A DNA stretch of 64,000 nucleotides from assembly GCF_002813455.1 (NCBI RefSeq), contig NZ_PHHE01000001.1, positions 3,399,001 to 3,463,000 of the forward strand, in the 5' to 3' direction. Positions 1 to 8,686 of this stretch are shown in pieces. Below the pieces are notes generated by a model. The model worked only from the letters and a program-made list of their open reading frames with translations, did no database searches and was not told the origin of the DNA. Each line of letters starts with the position of its first letter. Within the stretch, counting starts at the first letter, position 1. A program made the translations under genes and the position numbers. The DNA comes from Pseudomonas baetica (GTDB lineage Bacteria > Pseudomonadota > Gammaproteobacteria > Pseudomonadales > Pseudomonadaceae).

Positions 1-3000
1 AGGTGCCCGGTTCGAAGACGTAGTGCACCGTGCGACCCGGTTCGCCATCGCTTTGCGCTGGGCTGCTTTCCCAAGCGAGGTTGTCGCCATCCCAGCCGTA
101 CAAGGTGAAGCCGCAGCCGAGTTCGCGTTGTTTGCGGGCGTGTTCGTTTCTGTTCCAGAGGGAACCTGCTTCCGGGCGCTGTTTGTAGTGGGCACGGGAA
201 TTTTTGTGCAGGCGGCGTCCCAACGCGTCGTAGGCGAAATCCACGCTCAGGCGCGAGTCTTCGAAATGCACCAGTCGATCAAACAAATCCCACTGCAGAT
301 CACTGCGTTGACCGTTGTGCCAGCGCTGGATCTGATTACCGCGCTCGTCGTAATCGTAGTGGGTGCCGGCGTATTCGCGCAGCAAGTTGTCGACCAGTTT
401 GCTGCGCGGTGGGGTCAGGTCCAGTGGGCGGCGAATTTCCGTTGCCTTGTCGTCCAGCAAGTTGCCGGCCGGGTCGAAGGCGAAGGTTTCCACGCCTTGA
501 CGTGTGGTAGCGCTGAGCAGTCGGCCGACGGGATCGTAACGATAGGCGAGCGGGCCACGACGACTGTCGTTGATGTCGGTCAGTTGGCCGGCAGCGTCGT
601 AGGTGTATTCGCGTTTGAGCAGTGTGGATTTGTCGTCGCTGCAGCCCAGCAGTTGCTCTTGGAGGCGACCGGCAGGGTCCCAGCTTTGAGTTTGCAGCAG
701 GTGGTTGCCTTGATGGCGGGCGACTTCGCGGTGCAGGTCGTCGCGCTCGTAACCGATCAGTTCGTGGTCGTCCAGGCGCAGACCGAGCAGGTGGCCGCTG
801 CCGTAGGTCAACCAACTGACGCGGTGGCCGTCCGGGCGCACGGTAGCAACACGCTGATTCAGCACGTCGTACTCGTGCTGCCAGATTGCGACGGTGGGCT
901 TTTCCAGTCCTAGGTAATGTTGGTGCTCGCGCAGCAGATTGCCGGCCGGGTCGTGGAACCATTGCAGGCGGCTGTCGGCGTTGTCGGCCAGCACCAGGTT
1001 GCCGTTGCCATCGTAGGCGAAAGTTTCGCTTTGCGACTGGTCGCCCAAGGTGGCGCGACGCTCGGTCAAGCGGCCCATCGGGTCGAAGCTCAACGAGATG
1101 ACGCGTTGGCCATTTATCGATTGCGCGAGGCGCCCGGTGAGTGGGTCGTACTGATAGCGCGTGCTGCGTCCATCGAAACCGCGTTCTTCGAGCAAACGAC
1201 CGACCGGGTCGTAGTGGAACTGCGCACGCTGTTCGTTTTCGTTTTCCAGCGCCGTTAACCGCCCGAGACGGTCCCAGCGATAGCGCAGGGTTTGCTCGGC
1301 AGCGTCGATGCGTTCGGCGATCAAGCCAGCAGCGGTATAACTCCAGGTGGTGCAGCGATCCAGACCATCTACATGCGCCAACAATCGACCTTCGGCGTCG
1401 CGCTCAAAGCGTTCCTCGGTCTTGTCCGGGTGCTTGATCAGCACCAGTTGGCCAGCCTTGTATTCGTATTCGATGGCGTTGCCGGCGGCGTCGGCGTCGG
1501 TGAAGCAGATCATTTGCCCCAGTTCGTTGTACTCCCACGCGCTGGTTTTGCCCGAGCAATCGACGTATTCGACCAGTTGCCCGGCGTCGTTGTAGTCCAA
1601 CGTCTTTTCGTTGCCGTTGGCGTCCTTGATCGCGGTGGGCTGGCCGGATTTGTTGTAGGCGTATTCGGTTTTGTTACCCAGCGGATCGAGCGCTTCGACC
1701 AGATTGCCTTGGTCGTCATAGGCGCGCTGCCACTGACCGCCCTCAGCATCGCTGATCTTGATCAGCAGATCCTGATCATCGTAGGCGTAATGCATCACCG
1801 TGTGATCGGCGCGGATGTGTTCGAGCAGGTTGCTGCGTTCATCGTAGCTGTAGCGATCGGTGCTGCCGTCGGCATTCACACGGCGCACGATGTTCTTCGC
1901 CTCGTCGCGGAAGAACCATTCCGAACGCTCATCGGCGTAGCGAATGCGATAGGTGTAGCCAAGGATGTCGTAGTAGTGCCAGGTCTCGTTGCCGAGAGCA
2001 TCGGTGACGTAGGTCAGACGGATGTTTTCGTCCCACTCCAGACGTGTGTCGAAGCTGCCGTCGTCCGCCCATTCGCGGATGGCTTTGGCCTTGGCACTTG
2101 AACCGTCCCACTGCAAATTCATGCCGCGCCCGGTGCGGTCGGTGTAGCGAGTGATCAGGTGATGCTGGAACTGATACGACCAGACGGCGCCGTTCTCGTC
2201 CTGCGCCTGAATCAGGTCGCCATAGGCGTCGTACTGGTACGCACAAAGCTGTCGCAGCGGCTCGCCGTCGACGATCTGCCAGAGGCCGATAAACCGGCCG
2301 TGATCGTCGATCATCGTGCCGAGGTGCGAGTGCACCTTGCTGGTGTCGTTTTCCTGGTAGGTGATCAGGTCGGAGAGCACCGAGTGTTCGCCGTGACGAT
2401 GCTCGTAATGCAGCATGATCCCCGTGCCATTGCGCAGCGAGATATTGCTCAGCACATAGCGCTGGCCACGGCGGACGTAGGTTTCCTTGCGTTCGAAACC
2501 ACGGCACAGCAGCAGTTGATCTTCGCCACTGCGAACAAGGGTGATGTTTTCGATGGCGTCATAATGGAACAGACCGAGTTTGGGCAGCGGATAGCCGTGG
2601 TCTCGGCCATCGGCGCCGTAGAACGTCAGGCCCTCGTCCACGCAGTCGAAACGCGTGGTGAACTCGCTGATCCAGCGGGCACCGAGTTCGCTCTGATCGT
2701 AGGCGTCGAGGCGCGAGTTATAGGTGCGCGTCCACTCGACCGGGAATGGGCCGGGCAAGCTGAAATCGGTATGGCTGAGGCTTTCTGAACCCAGAGCAAA
2801 ATTGATGCTGTGTCGGGTGCTGGAGCAGGCGCAGTTTTTCTTCGGCTGGGGGGCGTGAGTTGCCGGGGCCTGTTGACTGTTTGCACCCAGGCCACCCTCA
2901 GAGGCCGTGTGCTTGGCCTGACTGGTCTTGTTAGGTTTGACACCAGCACTTTGGCCATGGGCGTTGCGTTTGCGCCAGAGGGTGACGGCGCTCGACAGGA

Positions 3001-3865
3001 TCAGCAGCAACCAACCGATGGAGTTCTGCACTGACTCATCGTCAAGCTTACTCAACTGGGTGCGCAGTTCCGGGCCCATCGCGCGCAGCTTGGCAGTCTC
3101 GGCGGACACCCTTTTTTTCACGTCATCGGGCAGTAAATTGTCGGCCGCGCTATTGGCCAAACCTTTGCCGGCGGCCTTCAAGGTGTTGTTGGCAGCCGAG
3201 AAAATATTGCCGATTGACGCAAGCGGATCATTCTTGAATTGATCGACCGCCGCACTCGTTTGTGCGCTGGCCGCACTCAGATTGCCCTTGGCATCAAGCT
3301 TGCCATTGGCGACCGCTTCAAGGCCTTTGGCTATCTCTTTGATCGCGTCCTCACCCAGCTTGCCGGCGTCCGCCAGAATGCCGGGCAGCTTGCCTTTGGC
3401 TTGTTGAACAAAGTCGTCCAGCGTGCCGATGATGGAAGCGTTCAGGTGGCCGATCAGCACCTCGATGACGGACGCACTGAGCAACATCTTGCTGCTGGCC
3501 TTCATCTCCTGGCGCACCAGAAACAGGGTCGGACGCAAGGTCATGCGTGCCGCCGCCATGGCCGGTGGCAGTGGCAACACACCGATCAGGTTGATGCCCA
3601 GACTGGCCCACGCCAGTAGGTCGCGTTTCTGCGCGTTGGACAGGGTAACGATGTCACCCAGCGCATCGACCAACGCCATGATGTTGCCGACCACCGGCAA
3701 GGCGCCGGCGACGTTCTTGATCCGGTCGAGGGTGACCACACCACCACTGGCCGATTGCAGCCATGCATCGAAGGTCGCCGCGCTCCTGGCAACGTCCTTG
3801 ATGTCGATGGCGTTCAGTGGAACGATGGCAACCTGAGCTTCACGCTTTACGATTTCAGTGGTCAT
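1..3865 (-). CDS. Rhs-family polymorphic toxin, probable T6SS effector (3' end outside window)
   Basis: About 1,288 residues are visible and the frame is still open at the window edge. Residues 1-330 form an Ala-rich N-terminal region with hydrophobic stretches near residues 55-105 and 285-300 (SIGWLLLILSSAVTLW). From about residue 345 comes a Cys-containing DUF6531-like start (CACSST, then LPGPFPVEWTRTYNSRLD). From about 540 onward there are many RHS/YD repeats (YDERGNQIQ, YDPVGRL, FDPMGRL). Such repeats form a cocoon that encloses a C-terminal toxin; that toxin and any immunity gene lie left of the window. The start ATG overlaps the vgrG stop (ATGA), so the two are translationally coupled, which supports delivery on that VgrG spike. 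No PAAR motif and no Eag-type chaperone gene is seen here. The toxin activity cannot be stated. Confidence 0.9.
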   Translation of the reverse strand, partial: MTTEIVKREAQVAIVPLNAIDIKDVARSAATFDAWLQSASGGVVTLDRIKNVAGALPVVGNIMALVDALGDIVTLSNAQKRDLLAWASLGINLIGVLPLPPAMAAARMTLRPTLFLVRQEMKASSKMLLSASVIEVLIGHLNASIIGTLDDFVQQAKGKLPGILADAGKLGEDAIKEIAKGLEAVANGKLDAKGNLSAASAQTSAAVDQFKNDPLASIGNIFSAANNTLKAAGKGLANSAADNLLPDDVKKRVSAETAKLRAMGPELRTQLSKLDDESVQNSIGWLLLILSSAVTLWRKRNAHGQSAGVKPNKTSQAKHTASEGGLGANSQQAPATHAPQPKKNCACSSTRHSINFALGSESLSHTDFSLPGPFPVEWTRTYNSRLDAYDQSELGARWISEFTTRFDCVDEGLTFYGADGRDHGYPLPKLGLFHYDAIENITLVRSGEDQLLLCRGFERKETYVRRGQRYVLSNISLRNGTGIMLHYEHRHGEHSVLSDLITYQENDTSKVHSHLGTMIDDHGRFIGLWQIVDGEPLRQLCAYQYDAYGDLIQAQDENGAVWSYQFQHHLITRYTDRTGRGMNLQWDGSSAKAKAIREWADDGSFDTRLEWDENIRLTYVTDALGNETWHYYDILGYTYRIRYADERSEWFFRDEAKNIVRRVNADGSTDRYSYDERSNLLEHIRADHTVMHYAYDDQDLLIKISDAEGGQWQRAYDDQGNLVEALDPLGNKTEYAYNKSGQPTAIKDANGNEKTLDYNDAGQLVEYVDCSGKTSAWEYNELGQMICFTDADAAGNAIEYEYKAGQLVLIKHPDKTEERFERDAEGRLLAHVDGLDRCTTWSYTAAGLIAERIDAAEQTLRYRWDRLGRLTALENENEQRAQFHYDPVGRLLEERGFDGRSTRYQYDPLTGRLAQSINGQRVISLSFDPMGRLTERRATLGDQSQSETFAYDGNGNLVLADNADSRLQWFHDPAGNLLREHQHYLGLEKPTVAIWQHEYDVLNQRVATVRPDGHRVSWLTYGSGHLLGLRLDDHELIGYERDDLHREVARHQGNHLLQTQSWDPAGRLQEQLLGCSDDKSTLLKREYTYDAAGQLTDINDSRRGPLAYRYDPVGRLLSATTRQGVETFAFDPAGNLLDDKATEIRRPLDLTPPRSKLVDNLLREYAGTHYDYDERGNQIQRWHNGQRSDLQWDLFDRLVHFEDSRLSVDFAYDALGRRLHKNSRAHYKQRPEAGSLWNRNEHARKQRELGCGFTLYGWDGDNLAWESSPAQSDGEPGRTVHYVFEPGT

Positions 3866-6768
3866 GACAGCATCTCACCCGCCAACAGGCCCGGGGTTTT
3901 CAAGGAAGGTTTTGGCAGCGTTGGTGCGGGAAGCGTCGGCAATCGGCCGCCCTTGCTCGCGGCGCCGAGGATGCTCGACGCACTCGGCATCGCCGCGCTC
4001 GCCAGCTTCGGCAATCCGGCCACTCCGCCCTGCACTGCGCCTTTCACCTGCTGAGCCGTTTGCATTGCGCCCTGCGCGGTCTGCATCGCACTCATCCCTG
4101 TTTGTGCCATTGCCTTGCCCTTCTCCAGCATGTCCCAGCTCTTGCTCGACAATACTTTGGCAACCAGCGCCTGCACCTGACTCGGCACCTCTTCAGGCCC
4201 CGGCGGATTCAACGGCCATTCCGGTTTACCGATGTAGCTGCCATCGCTCCAGGTATCCGCCGGGTCCTTGCCAAACAGCACACGCGCCGGCCCCGGTGCG
4301 GCACCGGCGACGCTGGCGAAACCTTTGCCATCGAGCTTGCCCTTGATGCTTTTGCCCAAGGCGTCGATGACTTCGTAATCGCCTTCCTTGATGCCCTGGC
4401 GCCCGGCGTACTGGTTGAACAGTTCCAGATTGCCCTTGCCCGGTTTCGGCGGTTCCGGGAATACACCGGCCAGGGATTTCGCCCCGGTGTAGGCAAAATT
4501 CGCCGCATGCGCCGTGTACGGGCCGGTGGTGGCGTGGGTGATGCCGCCCGCGTTGTACGTTGTTGCACTGCCGCCGCCCTGGATCACCAGTTCGGTTTTC
4601 GCGGTGATGGTGATGCGGTCGGCGTTGGCGGTGATGTTGAGTTTGGCCAGCAGGTTGATACTGTCCTTGAGCGCCCGCACGTCGATGTCACCGGAGGCTG
4701 CGACCAGGCGCCAGCCCATGCTTTGCACGAACAGGCGCATGCCACGACTGGCGCTGGCGAGCAGGCGTTTGCCGATCGACAGGCTGGTGTGGCCGGTGCT
4801 GCTCAGCGCCAGGTGTTCGCCGGTGGCGATGTGGCTGGAGCGTGGCGTGGTCAGGGCGATGCCGGCCGGGCTGGCAAGGACCAGATGCGGCTCGGTGAAC
4901 TCGGGGAATTCGTTGGCGGTGAGGTTCGCAGGGCCCAAGCCGAGTACGCCTTGGTGCTGGGCGTGCAGCGCCTTGGCGACGTCATCCTGATCACCGGCTT
5001 CCTGCGCTTGCAGCTCTTTGGCCTGCACGGCAAAACCGTCTTGCTGATCGCTCGCAGTGGCGAGGCGCTCGGCAGTTTCCGGCAGGTCTTTGTGGTGTTT
5101 CGATTCGTTCGGGCGCGGCTCGGTGGTGATCAGCAAGCCGGCACCGGCACGCACTGCGCCGTGGCGGTCGGTGCGCAATTCAAAACCTTCGCCCCGCGGC
5201 TGACCACCGCTCGGGCGCGGATGGGTCAAATAACCAAGGTTGATCGCACTCGCGCCGTGATCACTGCGCAGCGCAATGCTGATCTCGCTGGTGGTGTCGT
5301 CGATGCGCAGTTCGTTGGCGCGGCTGCCCTTGTATTCCTTGCTCTTGACCGTGGCGAGGGTCTTGAAATCCGGCAGTTTGTACGGCGGCAAATTCGCGCC
5401 GTGGTACAGGCAACCGGTGATCAGCGGCTGGTCGGGATCCCCCTCAAGGAAGGTGATCAGCACTTCCATGCCGACCCGTGGAATATTGATCGAACCAAAG
5501 GTTTCCGCTGCCCAGCTCGACGCCACACGCATCCAGCAACTGGTCATGTCGTCGTGCTTGCCTTCGCGGTCCCAGAAGAACTGCACCTTCACCCGACCGT
5601 ACTGGTCGCAGTAGATCTCTTCGCCTTCGGGGCCGCAGACCACAGCGCTTTGCGTGCCGAGGACTTTCGGTTTCGGGTGATCGAGCGGCGGACGGTACGG
5701 CACATCCCACGGGATGGCGCTGAAGCGGTTACGGTAGCCTTGGTGGAAATCGTCCTTATTGTCAGTGGTGTCGCTGGTCACCGACTCTTCCAGTACCTGC
5801 GGTTGTTTGCCTTCGTGGAAGATTTCGGTGAGCAGCCACAGGTCGTTCCACGTCGGGTTTGCGTGTTCGGTCAGGGCAAGAAAATGTCCGCTGACCAGAA
5901 TCGGCTGATCGCTGTTACCTTCGGCCAGACGGTAGTCGCTGCGATGACGTTCCAGCGCGCGATTAGCCAAATGTTTGCCGCGGTCACGGTCAACGAATCG
6001 GCCCGGGTAATCGTAATCTTCCAGGTCCGGCTGAGCGCTGCTTTTGGCATCGCTTTCCAGCTCGATTTTCGGTTTGACGAAGTCGTAATCGCGCCGTGTG
6101 GTACGGCTGGTGCGCGTAGCCAGACGCAGGCCGAAACGCTTGACCACCGGTTTTTCCGCGACCAGCCCGGAGTCTTGCTGATAGGCCACAGGCGCGAGTT
6201 TCGGGAACACCGTCTGGTCATCACCGAAGGTCAGTTTGTGGCCGCTGGCGGTGTGCTGAAAGTGGTAGTGAATACCTTCTTCCTCGCACAGGCGCTGGAT
6301 GAAATCGAGATCCGATTCGTCGTACTGCACGCAGTAGATGCGCTCTGGGTAAATCGCGCTCAGCTGGAAGTGGTAATCGCTGGCGAGGATGCCGTGCTCT
6401 TCCAACACCTTGCTGATGATCTGCTGCACGGTCATCTGCTGGAAGATGCGCTGGTTCACGCGATGCGCGAGGTACGCCAGTTGCGGACGCAGGGAGATTT
6501 TGTAGCGCGTCAGACGCTTGCCCGACTCGCCCTGGGCGATGCTGTAGATCAGCCCGTGAATGCCGCTACCGCTCGGCGACAGCTGCAGAAACGCCAGTTT
6601 GTGCAGCACGCTTTCGAGGTTGATCGAGGCCTTTTCGCTGACCAGTTCCAGCTCGAACTCGAAGGGGGTATTGAGTGACTCCCGGCCGGTAAACGACAAG
6701 ACCTGGAAATCGTTTTCCACGCCATCGACGGTCAGGTTGAAATGAGGCTGATTGGCCGGTGAGAACAT
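3862..6768 (-). CDS. vgrG: Type VI secretion spike protein VgrG with C-terminal extension
   Basis: This is the spike at the tip of the T6SS tube and carries effectors to target cells. The protein is 968 aa. The N-terminal half is the gp27-like part (LxLxPxLAYLAHRxNxRIF, then the FIQRLCEEEGIHYHF motif). Around residues 380-460 is the gp5-like OB fold (YGRVKVQFFWDREG, WAAETFGSINIPRVGMEVLI, GDPDQPLITG). A DUF2345-type needle region starts near residue 600. From about residue 790 there is an extension (KEGDYEVIDALGKSIKGKLD) followed by an Ala/Gln/Met-rich tail, probably the adaptor for the Rhs cargo. I chose the ATG at 6768 rather than an upstream codon because a GAGGAA ribosome binding site lies 6 nt before it. 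The stop overlaps the rhs start. It is preceded by hcp. Confidence 0.95.
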   Translation of the reverse strand: MFSPANQPHFNLTVDGVENDFQVLSFTGRESLNTPFEFELELVSEKASINLESVLHKLAFLQLSPSGSGIHGLIYSIAQGESGKRLTRYKISLRPQLAYLAHRVNQRIFQQMTVQQIISKVLEEHGILASDYHFQLSAIYPERIYCVQYDESDLDFIQRLCEEEGIHYHFQHTASGHKLTFGDDQTVFPKLAPVAYQQDSGLVAEKPVVKRFGLRLATRTSRTTRRDYDFVKPKIELESDAKSSAQPDLEDYDYPGRFVDRDRGKHLANRALERHRSDYRLAEGNSDQPILVSGHFLALTEHANPTWNDLWLLTEIFHEGKQPQVLEESVTSDTTDNKDDFHQGYRNRFSAIPWDVPYRPPLDHPKPKVLGTQSAVVCGPEGEEIYCDQYGRVKVQFFWDREGKHDDMTSCWMRVASSWAAETFGSINIPRVGMEVLITFLEGDPDQPLITGCLYHGANLPPYKLPDFKTLATVKSKEYKGSRANELRIDDTTSEISIALRSDHGASAINLGYLTHPRPSGGQPRGEGFELRTDRHGAVRAGAGLLITTEPRPNESKHHKDLPETAERLATASDQQDGFAVQAKELQAQEAGDQDDVAKALHAQHQGVLGLGPANLTANEFPEFTEPHLVLASPAGIALTTPRSSHIATGEHLALSSTGHTSLSIGKRLLASASRGMRLFVQSMGWRLVAASGDIDVRALKDSINLLAKLNITANADRITITAKTELVIQGGGSATTYNAGGITHATTGPYTAHAANFAYTGAKSLAGVFPEPPKPGKGNLELFNQYAGRQGIKEGDYEVIDALGKSIKGKLDGKGFASVAGAAPGPARVLFGKDPADTWSDGSYIGKPEWPLNPPGPEEVPSQVQALVAKVLSSKSWDMLEKGKAMAQTGMSAMQTAQGAMQTAQQVKGAVQGGVAGLPKLASAAMPSASSILGAASKGGRLPTLPAPTLPKPSLKTPGLLAGEMLS

Positions 6769-6850
6769 CCCTTGTTCCTCGCGCAATGCTGCGACGCGCA
6801 ACAGTCCGTTGAAGGGCTATTGGCGAAAAATTCTTTAAGTAGTGAGTGTG

Positions 6851-6875
6851 CCTCGACCGGCGAAACCGGCCGAGG
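6851..6875 (-). terminator. Hairpin between hcp and vgrG
   Basis: An imperfect inverted repeat (CCTCG-A-CCGG, CGAAA loop, CCGG-C-CGAGG) lies between the hcp stop and the vgrG start. No T-run follows directly on the transcribed strand, so it is more likely an mRNA-stabilising or partially terminating structure than a full terminator. Such a hairpin would help keep Hcp far more abundant than VgrG. Confidence 0.45.
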
Positions 6876-6896
6876 CAGTAAAACCATCAGCCGCGA

Positions 6897-7412
6897 TTAA
6901 ACGACTGGAGCACGCCAGTCATCGGAACCCGAAGTACCGGATACTTCGTGAGTCCAGGTGATTTTTCGGTAGGTGAACTGCACTTCTTCAAGGTGGGTGA
7001 AGTGCGAGTTGCCTGGATCCTGGCAGTTGTGCATTTTGTTGTTGATGGCGACGATGATCGCGTCTTCCAGCTTGGTGGTGTAGTAGTGCTCTTGAGTACC
7101 TTGAGCCGAAGTACGGAACCACTGGATAACGATTTCGCTCATGCGCTCGCCGGAAGTCAGAGCGGCTTGCAGCAGAGGCGAAGCCTTGTCGTAGACCTTG
7201 GTGATCACAACTGGCTTGTGAACGCGCTGACCGGTTGGCTGACCGGATTGCGGGTCACGCGGGATGATCACGTCGTGGCTGAAAGCCTGAACCATGACCT
7301 GGTCTTCGTGGCCTTCCTGGTAGGTGTTGCCAACGGAGTCAGCGGTGAATGCGCCGGCAGTGATCAGGCCTTGTTTTTCGCCGGTAACCGACATGTACGC
7401 TGGTGTTGCCAT
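6897..7412 (-). CDS. hcp: Type VI secretion tube protein Hcp
   Basis: Hcp hexamers stack to form the inner tube that the T6SS sheath propels, and are also a classic secreted product and small-effector chaperone. The protein is 171 aa, the usual family length, with the family start MATPAYMSVTGEKQGLI and the motifs DQVMVQAFSHDVIIPRDPQSGQPTGQR and HLEEVQFTYRKITWTHE. It has no signal peptide, as expected for a tube protein. An AAGGAGAG ribosome binding site precedes the ATG. It is the first gene of the hcp-vgrG-rhs unit. No T6SS structural genes (tssB/C, clpV) are in the window, so this is an orphan effector module served by an apparatus encoded elsewhere. Confidence 0.96.
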   Translation of the reverse strand: MATPAYMSVTGEKQGLITAGAFTADSVGNTYQEGHEDQVMVQAFSHDVIIPRDPQSGQPTGQRVHKPVVITKVYDKASPLLQAALTSGERMSEIVIQWFRTSAQGTQEHYYTTKLEDAIIVAINNKMHNCQDPGNSHFTHLEEVQFTYRKITWTHEVSGTSGSDDWRAPVV

Positions 7413-7482
7413 GGGGTGCTCTCCTTGCGGATAAATTTAGGGTGCCCGGGAGGCGAAATCGCCCGATGGGTGGCCGACTGCC

Positions 7483-7498
7483 ATCAATGACCGTGCCA
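7483..7498 (-). promoter_or_regulatory. Sigma-54-like promoter of hcp
   Basis: Reading leftwards the sequence is TGGCACG-N4-TTGAT. The -24 element TGGCACG is perfect. The -12 element is TTGAT instead of TTGCT/A, so the important C is replaced. It sits about 70 bp upstream of the hcp start. RpoN control of hcp is known in several Pseudomonas T6SS clusters. The call is an inference from the motif and from the upstream palindromes. Confidence 0.45.
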
Positions 7499-7584
7499 GG
7501 TTTTTCGAAGTGCCCGGGAACCGGGGCCTAAAACGGCATGGATCGTCACTCAGCTCGTTTTTCACCGAGATAAAGGGAGGAAAG

Positions 7585-7602
7585 TGCGCAAGAAGTTGCG
7601 CA
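7585..7602. promoter_or_regulatory. Palindromic upstream site 1 (TGCGCAA-N4-TTGCGCA)
   Basis: First copy of an 18-bp perfect-arm palindrome, about 100 bp upstream of the hcp -24 element. It and copy 2 are in opposite orientation and together form one 40-bp inverted repeat. No T-run follows, so it is not a terminator. It resembles the enhancer sites bound by sigma-54 activator proteins. Confidence 0.55.
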
Positions 7603-7606
7603 GTAC

Positions 7607-7624
7607 TGCGCAACTTCTTGCGCA
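7607..7624. promoter_or_regulatory. Palindromic upstream site 2
   Basis: Second copy of the 18-bp palindrome. Its centre is 22 bp from copy 1, about two helical turns, so dimers bound at both would lie on the same face of the DNA. Confidence 0.55.
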
Positions 7625-7689
7625 CTTGGCTGCAGACCAAGAACGGCGTGGCCTCCAGGGACTTTTACCCCTAAAATATTATGACCTAC

Positions 7690-7707
7690 TGCGCAACTTC
7701 TTGCGCA
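7690..7707. promoter_or_regulatory. Palindromic upstream site 3
   Basis: Third copy, identical in sequence to copy 2. Its centre is 83 bp from copy 2, close to eight helical turns. It lies about 200 bp upstream of the hcp -24 element. Confidence 0.5.
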
Positions 7708-8251
7708 GGATGGCAATGAGGCGTTAATGCGTTTCCTTATGCGGAACTCCGGCCTCTATCGCATTCAATCGCTCAATTGAGTTACACAAGCAGATGTAGT
7801 CTGGACAATCATTCCTTTGGGCGCCGTGACTGACCAAGGAAAGGGGTCATTCCGTAGTAGCGCACCAAGCGGCACATATCGCGAATATTCAGCCGATCTA
7901 TATAGAATGGCAACTGAAGGAGATTCCCAGATGGGGCAAGCGGCAGTCACAGCAATACTAGCTGCAGACTCCGAGCCTAAAGCCTGGACAGTGTCCAAAC
8001 TGGCCATTTACATCTGGGATAAGCGTAGGACGGCAGAACCAATAACCCAAGTTTTCACTGTGTCCAAGGGTGCGCTGTCAGTAATGTGCAGCCTTCCAAT
8101 TCAAGTACTCCACCACTACAGACGTGCTCATCTCACGACAGCCAATCAGCTCTGAACACGCCTATATCTAGGCAGTCCTCCGCTTCCACCCCATGAGTTT
8201 GGTCGCCAATTAACCGGGAGAGCAGGATAGAAATCGAATTTTCTAGGAAAT
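7708..8251. other. Intergenic stretch without a convincing gene
   Basis: There are two overlapping open frames here, about 80 codons at 7765-8007 minus and about 112 codons from a TTG at 7817-8155 plus. Neither has a clear ribosome binding site or a recognisable domain. Short repeats of the type GGACA/TGTCC occur at about 7802, 7987 and 8060 (GGACAGTGTCC is palindromic). They could be remnants of a mobile-element end. The stretch may be what is left of the older Tn7-like element whose right end is at 8342. Confidence 0.4.
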
Positions 8252-8283
8252 AAAAAAGGCCAATTCAATGAATTGGCCTTTTT
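8252..8283. terminator. Bidirectional rho-independent terminator
   Basis: AAGGCCAATTC, AAT loop, GAATTGGCCTT, with an A-run on the left and a T-run on the right, so it can stop transcription from both sides. It lies just inside the older Tn7-like right end. Confidence 0.8.
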
Positions 8284-8308
8284 GCATTTGAGTCCGTCGA
8301 TCATGTAT

Positions 8309-8342
8309 TTGTGAAAATGATCAACTATTGTGTGAACCTACA
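8309..8342 (-). mobile_element. Right end of a second, older Tn7-like element
   Basis: Read from 8342 leftwards the sequence starts TGTAGGTTCACACAATAG, then continues with a second TTTTCACAAATA repeat. It matches the right end of the main element (17926-17969) with about five differences over some 43 bp, and directly abuts the target duplication CGGGA at 8343. It therefore marks another element that earlier occupied the same site. Its left end is not found, so that element is degraded. Confidence 0.75.
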
Positions 8343-8347
8343 CGGGA
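8343..8347. repeat. Target site duplication CGGGA, left copy
   Basis: Five bases directly before the TGT terminus of the Tn7-like element. They are repeated exactly at 17970-17974 on the other side. A 5-bp duplication is the Tn7 family hallmark. Confidence 0.8.
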
Positions 8348-8478
8348 TGTAGGTTCACAAAATAGATGATGCTAAAGGCCCAGCAAACGCTGCGAAAAAG
8401 TCACCTTTTCTGTGAGCTCGGAGCGGAGGAACCACAGAAAAAATGAGAAAAGCCTACTGGATTCACAAAATAGATGAT
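8348..8478. repeat. Left end of Tn7-like element with two TnsB-type sites
   Basis: Two identical 17-mers TTCACAAAATAGATGAT at 8354-8370 and 8462-8478, 108 bp apart, in the same orientation. The first is immediately inside the terminus. Confidence 0.75.
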
Positions 8479-8686
8479 CTCTTCGAACAGACGTATTTTT
8501 CTCAGCTTGGCCGTTATCAACGAGGCTTGTGCACTCAGTAGAGGAAGCCATGGAACTACAGACGTGGAGCGCGCATGCAGGTGATGCTACAAGGTGGCAT
8601 GCATGACGACTTCAGTAAGAGAGCCGATTTGACTTGCAGCTGTAAGGGGTGGGAGAGAGGGGCACGTCGCCCCATTTACAACTCGT
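8479..8686. other. Spacer between left end and caspase gene
   Basis: About 200 bp with no plausible gene. It contains a short A/T-rich stretch and a G-rich run (ggggtgggagagagggg) just after the caspase stop codon. No clear terminator hairpin was found. Confidence 0.5.

Noticed and set aside
23..1258. Plus-strand open frames opposite rhs
   Set aside because: They mirror the RHS repeats in the opposite strand. The minus-strand reading has the repeat motifs and continues uninterrupted to 3865.
4060..6678. 872-codon open frame on the plus strand opposite vgrG
   Set aside because: It is the antisense of a clear VgrG gene in high-GC DNA. Composition is Ala/Val/Arg/Gln-biased with no domain, and no ribosome site decides a start.
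7581..7626. The 40-bp inverted repeat upstream of hcp as a terminator
   Set aside because: Perfect arms but no T-run on either side, and a third palindrome copy further upstream fits protein binding better.
7765..8155. Two overlapping short open frames upstream of hcp
   Set aside because: No ribosome site, no family similarity I can recognise, and they overlap on opposite strands. Left as an unassigned intergenic stretch.
8331..8359. TGTGAACCTAC...GTAGGTTCACA as a simple stem-loop terminator
   Set aside because: It is explained by two transposon ends facing each other across the CGGGA duplication, and it lacks a T-run.
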